Source: a virus. From it: 21,791 nt of DNA. A program made the translations under genes and the position numbers. Position 1 is the stretch's first letter, and the number at the start of each line of letters is the position of its first letter. The notes below the pieces were generated by a model that worked only from the letters and a program-made list of their open reading frames with translations, did not search any database and was not told the DNA's origin. The DNA lies in the IMG/VR virus record IMGVR_UViG_3300005613_000459, positions 1-21,791 of that record, one strand, 5' to 3'. Shown here in pieces: positions 18,544-21,791 of the stretch.

Positions 18544-18798
18544 ATGACAACTCACATCGTAAAAGTAGGCAATGCAACATTTGAAGTTAGCAACGTAACA
18601 GCTACCCGTACATCTCGCTACGGTCATTACAACATAGATGCGGTTATTGACGGCAGGATTTATGAAGCCACCATGAACCACAGCTATCTGTACGTTAATA
18701 TGTACCGTAAGATTAACAGTGATGAAGATGCTGAATACCAAGCCGATGCAGAGATAGCGGTAGCCCGTATTATTATCCGTGAAAACCAACTTGTATAA
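18544..18798 (+). CDS. small protein of unknown function (84 aa)
   Basis: MTTHIVKVGNATFEVSNVTATRTSRYGHYNIDAVIDGRIYEATMNHS... appears beta-rich in the first 55 residues, followed by an acidic helix (NSDEDAEYQADAEIAVARII). No family recognised. It is the first gene after promoter copy 6, beginning MTT like the genes at 3931 and 7743. Confidence 0.75.
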   Translation: MTTHIVKVGNATFEVSNVTATRTSRYGHYNIDAVIDGRIYEATMNHSYLYVNMYRKINSDEDAEYQADAEIAVARIIIRENQLV

Positions 18799-18817
18799 AC
18801 ATTAAACAATTAAAGTC

Positions 18818-19054
18818 ATGAACACACAACCAATAGCCGACACAATGGATAGCGCAATAATCCGTTTAAAGCTACTTACATCCCCTAAACAACTGGTGAC
18901 ATACCACGGAAAGCAAGACACTAAGTTAGGCTTGCAGCGCGGGGCGGTGTACCAAGCAAAGATAATCGAGGGCGTGGCTTATCTTGATGTAAAGCCTCAT
19001 GTATGTTATTATCGCACCAAAGATTACACCGTTTTAAATGCGGTAAACAATTGA
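18818..19054 (+). CDS. small protein with a module repeated at 20607 (78 aa)
   Basis: MNTQPIADTMDSAIIRLKLLTSPKQLVTYHGKQDTKLGLQRGAVYQAKIIEG...: a helical N-terminal 20-residue module followed by a small beta-rich domain. The first 24 nt are identical to the start of the ORF at 20607, and the similarity extends to about 60 nt (AIIRL-LL). Function unknown. It is the second gene of the unit of promoter copy 6. Confidence 0.75.
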   Translation: MNTQPIADTMDSAIIRLKLLTSPKQLVTYHGKQDTKLGLQRGAVYQAKIIEGVAYLDVKPHVCYYRTKDYTVLNAVNN

Positions 19055-19081
19055 TAATTAGCGGATTAATTCGTAAATTTA
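19051..19081 (+). promoter_or_regulatory. candidate promoter with TTG-N20-TAAATTTA
   Basis: TTG (19051-19053), 20 nt, TAAATTTA (19074-19081), 17 nt before ATG 19098. The spacing is that of normal Bacteroidota promoters; the octamer fits TAnnTTTr. Confidence 0.4.
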
Positions 19082-19097
19082 CTAAAAGACTAAACCA

Positions 19098-19823
19098 ATG
19101 GCAGTATTTAAAGACAATATTCACAATAAGCCACGCCCAGTAGGCGCAAATAGTGCGACAACCGAAAAGCCTACAACGGAACAGATTGCAGGTTACATAA
19201 TCGATTTGACTGTAAAAAACGTACAGCTAGAGCAAGAGAACGCCCAACTAAAAGCCCAACTAGCGGCAAAGGTTGAACCATTAAGTAATATTGAAAACAT
19301 ACATCCGATAAAAGGCGTTAACACGGATATGCACGGCAATCCTATAAGTGGTAATAATAATTTGGTTTGGAACGACAAGCAAACCCTTACCAACGCACTA
19401 GCAAGGATAGCAGAACTGGAAGCCCAACTAGCGGCAAAGAACGAACTGATAAGTAATACTGAACAGTTGCCCGTGTATGATGCTGAATGGTTGGATAGGT
19501 GCTTAATTGGATTATGTGTAAGCCCTTATAGATTTGCCCACGATTTATCTTTAGTTTCATTAAATGGATATGTGTTAGACCCCAAAGCATCAGCCGATAT
19601 AATCCTTCGTGCAGTGGCTAAAGAGCTTAACGGTGATTGGGACGGCAAAGGTGAGTACTATGGGATTCACTATGACTCAGTTCATAATGTTATAGAACCA
19701 AGCCTTTATGGGTGGTCTTATCAGTTTGGTGGTGCAAAATTCAAAGGTGAAGCCACAACTAGAGAAGCAATTGAGATACTTAACGGCATAGAGCCGCAAA
19801 TACTTAAAAACTACTTTGCATGA
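19098..19823 (+). CDS. coiled-coil protein with internal repeat (241 aa)
   Basis: Residues 1-30 are polar. Residues 31-57 form a heptad-like coil (LTVKNVQLEQENAQLKAQLAAK), and a second coil at 96-117 ends in AELEAQLAAKNEL. Both coils end with QLAAK followed by a similar tail, and the DNA AGCCCAACTAGCGGCAAAG occurs exactly in both (19253-19271, 19421-19439). The C-terminal domain (125-241) is globular, with many W, Y and G, including GYVLDPKASADIILRAVAKELNGDWDG, of a type seen in phage accessory proteins but not assigned. The stop overlaps the next gene by 4 nt. Confidence 0.75.
   Translation: MAVFKDNIHNKPRPVGANSATTEKPTTEQIAGYIIDLTVKNVQLEQENAQLKAQLAAKVEPLSNIENIHPIKGVNTDMHGNPISGNNNLVWNDKQTLTNALARIAELEAQLAAKNELISNTEQLPVYDAEWLDRCLIGLCVSPYRFAHDLSLVSLNGYVLDPKASADIILRAVAKELNGDWDGKGEYYGIHYDSVHNVIEPSLYGWSYQFGGAKFKGEATTREAIEILNGIEPQILKNYFA
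19253..19271 (+). repeat. 19-nt exact repeat within the coiled-coil gene, copy 1
   Basis: AGCCCAACTAGCGGCAAAG, encoding the end of the first coil; repeated at 19421-19439 in the same reading frame. Confidence 0.9.
19421..19439 (+). repeat. 19-nt exact repeat within the coiled-coil gene, copy 2
   Basis: Same sequence as 19253-19271; 168 nt apart, a multiple of three, so both encode AQLAAK. Confidence 0.9.
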
Positions 19824-20089
19824 CACCAATCCTAGTAAGAAACCAAATCGAATGGGACAGGCTTGCGCCCGTGCTGGAAAAGTTGGGGTATAAAAGACTT
19901 GACCTGCTTAATACATCTAAGGGCTTTGTTTTTGTTCAGAGTAACAAGAAAACATTTTCGTTCTTAAATATTTCCGACTGGTGCAATTCTTATGAGCAGC
20001 ATTATGGGAAAGTCCAAACAGTAGACGAATACCTACAAGCTAACCCCCTCGAAATCGATGGGATTAAACCCGACTCAAAGAAAAGCTAA
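19820..20089 (+). CDS. chimeric small protein with a C-terminal module shared with 20720-20950 (89 aa)
   Basis: MTPILVRNQIEWDRLAPVLEKLGYKRLDLL... The first 65 residues form an alpha/beta domain of unknown type. From residue 66 the sequence QTVDEYLQANPLEIDGIKPD is the same as in the ORF at 20720: 59 nt are identical (20015-20073 and 20723-20781). Right after this, ACTCAAAGAAAAGCTAA matches 20924-20940. The tail DSKKS and stop thus seem to come from a 142-nt deletion, with a frame change, in a copy of the longer gene. Function unknown. Confidence 0.7.
   Translation: MTPILVRNQIEWDRLAPVLEKLGYKRLDLLNTSKGFVFVQSNKKTFSFLNISDWCNSYEQHYGKVQTVDEYLQANPLEIDGIKPDSKKS
20015..20073 (+). repeat. 59-nt exact direct repeat, copy 1
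   Basis: Identical to 20723-20781. Encodes QTVDEYLQANPLEIDGIKP in both places. A second shared block of 17 nt follows directly here (20073-20089) and lies 142 nt further on in the other copy (20924-20940). Confidence 0.92.
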
Positions 20090-20108
20090 GTTAATAAATT
20101 ATTTACTC

Positions 20109-20145
20109 AAAAACATACAAGGTATTGATTTAATGATTATCTTTG
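20109..20145 (+). promoter_or_regulatory. phage-type promoter, copy 7
   Basis: Box AAAAACATACAAGGTA (20109-20124; one T to C change), 13 nt, TATCTTTG (20138-20145). It starts the last small-gene unit. Confidence 0.8.
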
Positions 20146-20168
20146 ATGTATCACTAAACAGTTAAGCT

Positions 20169-20378
20169 ATGAAAGCTCTAGTAAAATCACACATCAACAA
20201 ATGCGCTAAAGGCAACCACAATTTTTTTACAATATCTAAAAGCATACAACAACATTTTGACCTAACGGCTGATGGTGCTGCCGAGTATAAAGAATACATT
20301 GAAACTAAGCTGCAACAAAAAATGGCAAAAGAATTATCACAACCATATTATGCAGGTCGCAATATCCGTTTTCAATAA
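20169..20378 (+). CDS. small basic helical protein (69 aa)
   Basis: MKALVKSHINKCAKGNHNFFTISKSIQQHFDLTADGAAEYKEYIETKLQQKMAKELS... is basic at the N terminus, with a long C-terminal helix. No family recognised. First gene after promoter copy 7. Confidence 0.7.
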   Translation: MKALVKSHINKCAKGNHNFFTISKSIQQHFDLTADGAAEYKEYIETKLQQKMAKELSQPYYAGRNIRFQ

Positions 20379-20397
20379 CCACTAAAAACCAACAGCC

Positions 20398-20610
20398 ATG
20401 ACACCCGAGGAAATACTGCAAAAACACTACAATTCAATATGGGATAGTGATAATGAAAGCTACATCAATAGAATGGACAATGAAGCCATAGAAGCTATCA
20501 AGCAATACGCCCGTGAGATGTGCGAGGAGCAAAAAGGCATTTGTAATGCATTGGCAATACTTGCACCCGAAGAAATTTTAAACGCACCTTACCCAGAAGA
20601 ACTGTTATGA
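20398..20610 (+). CDS. small acidic protein of unknown function (70 aa)
   Basis: MTPEEILQKHYNSIWDSDNESYINRMDNEAIEAIKQYAREMCEEQKG... is acidic and helical. This kind of sequence (EEIL-KH...DNEAI-AIKQYA-EMC-EQ) occurs in many short phage ORFs linked to no function. It has the AACCACTAAAAACC leader, and its stop overlaps the next ORF by 4 nt (ATGA). Confidence 0.7.
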   Translation: MTPEEILQKHYNSIWDSDNESYINRMDNEAIEAIKQYAREMCEEQKGICNALAILAPEEILNAPYPEELL

Positions 20611-20732
20611 ACACACAACCAATAGCCGACCACCTAGACGGCGCAATAATCCGTTTGCAGCTACTCATAGTTGGAATAAGACAGAAGTTTATGAATGGGC
20701 TAGAGATGAAGGAGAACCCTTGCAAACAGTAG
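20607..20732 (+). CDS. 41-residue ORF with recycled N-terminal module, probably a recombination remnant
   Basis: MNTQPIADHLDGAIIRLQLLIVGIRQKFMNGLEMKENPCKQ. The first 20 residues copy the start of the protein at 18818. After about 20668 the DNA instead reads better in another frame (WNKTEVYEWARDEGEPLQTVDEY), which runs into the ORF at 20720 without a stop. The module seems to have been joined out of frame to the front of that gene. It may still be translated as a short peptide. Confidence 0.5.
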   Translation: MNTQPIADHLDGAIIRLQLLIVGIRQKFMNGLEMKENPCKQ

Positions 20733-20950
20733 ACGAATACCTACAAGCTAACCCCCTCGAAATCGATGGGATTAAACCCGATTACAAAGCCCTTTACGAA
20801 GCCCAAACAAAGGCTATTGAGGAAGCTATTGAAATCTACGAGGGGAATATGCTTGGTAGGGATAGAGATAGTGACTGTTGGTCTGGAGGGTATTGCGAAG
20901 GTTTTTATGTGGCAATTGAAATACTCAAAGAAAAGCTAAACCATGAGTAA
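20720..20950 (+). CDS. small acidic protein, 5' end altered by recombination (76 aa from TTG)
   Basis: QTVDEYLQANPLEIDGIKPDYKALYEAQTKAIEEAIEIYEGN...GFYVAIEILKEKLNHE: an acidic helical protein. There is no ATG at its start. The open frame extends upstream past 20720 (through WNKTEVYEWARDEGEPL) with no ATG before the module join near 20668. Translation would need the TTG at 20720, another weak start, or a frameshift from the ORF at 20607. It may be a pseudogene. The last codons overlap the next ORF. Confidence 0.5.
   Translation: MQTVDEYLQANPLEIDGIKPDYKALYEAQTKAIEEAIEIYEGNMLGRDRDSDCWSGGYCEGFYVAIEILKEKLNHE
20723..20781 (+). repeat. 59-nt exact direct repeat, copy 2
   Basis: Identical to 20015-20073; 708 nt apart. 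Confidence 0.92.
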
Positions 20951-21038
20951 GCCAGTAACAAAATTCGGAGAGCCTGTGCGTAAGTACAAGATACGAATAA
21001 AGGTAGTTAAGATAACTAAACCCACAATCAAGCCATGA
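20943..21038 (+). CDS. 31-residue very basic peptide
   Basis: MSKPVTKFGEPVRKYKIRIKVVKITKPTIKP: ten Lys/Arg in 31 residues with alternating hydrophobic residues that suggest a beta hairpin. The ATG has the AAAAGCTAAACC leader (8-nt overlap with the gene before it), and the stop overlaps the next start by ATGA. The tight coupling on both sides supports it as a real gene. Function unknown. Confidence 0.5.
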   Translation: MSKPVTKFGEPVRKYKIRIKVVKITKPTIKP

Positions 21039-21220
21039 CACACAGAGCAACCGAAATAGTCTACCTTTACCTAAAGCATAAACTAAGTAAGGCTGTTAGC
21101 GATGAAGATAAATACAAAGTATGGCTTGACGCTAGGGAATGCGAACAATGGGACTTAGCTGACGACATCGAAAAGGAGATTGAAGGCTACGTTGAACAGC
21201 AATTAAAAAACCAGCCATGA
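21035..21220 (+). CDS. small helical protein of unknown function (61 aa)
   Basis: MTHRATEIVYLYLKHKLSKAVSDEDKYKVWLDARECEQWDLADDIEKEIEGYVEQQLKNQP appears all-helical and charged, in two helical parts. It is coupled to both neighbours by ATGA overlaps. No family recognised. Confidence 0.65.
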   Translation: MTHRATEIVYLYLKHKLSKAVSDEDKYKVWLDARECEQWDLADDIEKEIEGYVEQQLKNQP

Positions 21221-21309
21221 CACCACAAGAACAATATCCCAAGTTTTATAGCCACCCCGAAAGATACCTAGGTAATGAAACAAAATACCTTAGTTCTACG
21301 TTTGAGTGA
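21217..21309 (+). CDS. 30-residue peptide of unknown function
   Basis: MTPQEQYPKFYSHPERYLGNETKYLSSTFE: polar and aromatic, no membrane segment. Coupled to the preceding gene by ATGA. It ends just upstream of a host-type promoter. The short length makes this uncertain. Confidence 0.45.
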   Translation: MTPQEQYPKFYSHPERYLGNETKYLSSTFE

Positions 21310-21320
21310 GTGTAATAAAG

Positions 21321-21351
21321 TTGACGAAAGTTGAAATTAAACTTATCTTCG
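21321..21351 (+). promoter_or_regulatory. host-type promoter (TTG-N20-TATCTTCG)
   Basis: TTG (21321-21323), 20 nt, TATCTTCG (21344-21351). It has the normal -33/-7 spacing of Bacteroidota and lacks the phage AAAAATATAC box, unlike the other unit promoters. GTGAGTGT (21306-21313) and ACACTCAC (21388-21395) form an 8-bp inverted repeat around it. Confidence 0.6.
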
Positions 21352-21355
21352 CACT

Positions 21356-21385
21356 GTATTTGTAGTAAAATTTGCTACAAAATAC
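21356..21385 (+). promoter_or_regulatory. hairpin in the 5' leader of the gene at 21411
   Basis: GTATTTGTAG (21356-21365) pairs with CTACAAAATAC (21375-21385) with one bulged A, loop TAAAATTTG. It begins about where the transcript would start, so it could shield the 5' end of the mRNA. No T tract follows. Confidence 0.55.
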
Positions 21386-21410
21386 ACACACTCACCACAA
21401 TAGAACAACC

Positions 21411-21569
21411 ATGGCAAAACCAATCAAAGAGACACCAACTCTTTATAATGATGATGCAAAGAGATTTTGGGCTCAAAAAGAAAAAGAAAACACAATAAAA
21501 GTTTCCAATACTAAATTAGAGGAGATTCGGAAAGACTATGCCCGATTATCTCAAATAGCTAAATTCTAA
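21411..21569 (+). CDS. small protein, possibly antitoxin-like (52 aa)
   Basis: MAKPIKETPTLYNDDAKRFWAQKEKENTIKVSNTKLEEIRKDYARLSQIAKF. Short proteins beginning MAKPIK-TP-L---DA--F and ending in a basic helix are frequent in Bacteroidota genomes and mobile elements, where some sit next to toxin genes; I recall this only generally. No toxin partner is visible within the window. The start is ATG 21411, not the TTG at 21372, which lies in the leader hairpin. The separate host-type promoter suggests expression independent of the phage programme. Confidence 0.6.
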   Translation: MAKPIKETPTLYNDDAKRFWAQKEKENTIKVSNTKLEEIRKDYARLSQIAKF

Positions 21570-21599
21570 TTCTAATTTAGCAAACATAAACCGTAAACT

Positions 21600-21764
21600 A
21601 TGAGCAAAAAAATAGATTTAATACTTAGCAGGATAATGGTCTTGTTAATGGTACTTACTGGCGACTTTCCAACTTGGGCTGGTGCTATTATCATACCTTT
21701 ATTGGTTGTTCAATTTATAGGCTTTTCCATTAACTTGGTGAGAAAATACAAGGCTAAACCATAA
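21600..21764 (+). CDS. 54-residue membrane protein
   Basis: MSKKIDLILSRIMVLLMVLTGDFPTWAGAIIIPLLVVQFIGFSINLVRKYKAKP: two likely membrane segments (about 7-20 and 27-45) with basic ends, a hairpin topology with both ends in the cytoplasm by the positive-inside rule. It follows the preceding gene by 30 nt in the same unit. Function unknown; a superinfection-related role or a toxin-like membrane peptide is possible but unsupported. Confidence 0.6.
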   Translation: MSKKIDLILSRIMVLLMVLTGDFPTWAGAIIIPLLVVQFIGFSINLVRKYKAKP

Positions 21765-21768
21765 GACT

Positions 21769-21791
21769 ATGCCAGTACAAACATACAGGCG
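21769..21791 (+). CDS. start of a gene cut by the window edge
   Basis: An ATG 4 nt after the previous stop opens MPVQTYR and runs off the window. GCTAAACCATAAGACT before it resembles the local start leader. Nothing can be said of its product. Confidence 0.35.

Noticed and set aside
1-21791. CRISPR array, insertion sequence, integrase or attachment site.
   Set aside because: No regularly spaced repeats, transposase or recombinase motifs, or paired att-like repeats were seen.

Overview
The window reads as part of a tailed-phage (or prophage) genome from a Bacteroidota host. All genes are on the + strand, tightly packed and often joined by ATGA or longer overlaps. There are no Shine-Dalgarno sites: starts are preceded by an A-rich leader resembling ACTAAAC. 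The -7 boxes are of the Bacteroidota type TAnnTTTG. Several products belong to phage or Bacteroidota families (DUF3310, DUF3127, Erf, T7 gp4-like primase-helicase, peptidoglycan amidase).

Layout: (1) 1-3742, lysis-like block: a small membrane protein (candidate holin), a 52-residue membrane-like ORF, a terminator, about 480 nt without genes that folds well on paper (candidate noncoding RNA), a T7-lysozyme-type amidase, a DUF3310 protein, a metallophosphoesterase, and a lipoprotein with a C-terminal membrane anchor that looks like a one-protein spanin. (2) 3743-5850: short transcription units of small unknown proteins with strong hairpins between them. (3) 5865-10254, recombination block: DUF3127 SSB-like protein, Erf annealing protein, NinB-like protein, a PD-(D/E)xK-like nuclease and an HNH protein. 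(4) 10283-14696: small proteins, then a large SF2 helicase/DNA methyltransferase fusion, a Zn-ribbon protein, a degenerate NUMOD4/HNH-type protein and conserved small phage proteins. (5) 14697-18460, replication block: an unknown protein and a helix-turn-helix replication protein, each behind a copy of the same structured leader RNA, then a primase-helicase. (6) 18461-21791: small accessory proteins that share shuffled modules, then a distinct promoter and small ORFs at the right edge.

Two regulatory systems stand out. Seven promoters share an identical 37-nt architecture: a box AAAAATATACWAGGTA, exactly 13 nt, then a -7 box TAnnTTTG (TAACTTAG in one case). The box lies where the usual -33 element would be, so a phage factor may direct this regulon. 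Second, two leader RNAs (14716-14854 and 15626-15756) have different sequences but the same fold: two hairpins whose loops can pair with each other, with compensating changes in at least four helices, ending next to the start codon. I know of no named RNA family that matches; I could not search.

Most small proteins here have no function I can assign. Starts were adjusted to ATG codons with the ACTAAAC-type leader where the longest ORF began at TTG or inside a promoter.
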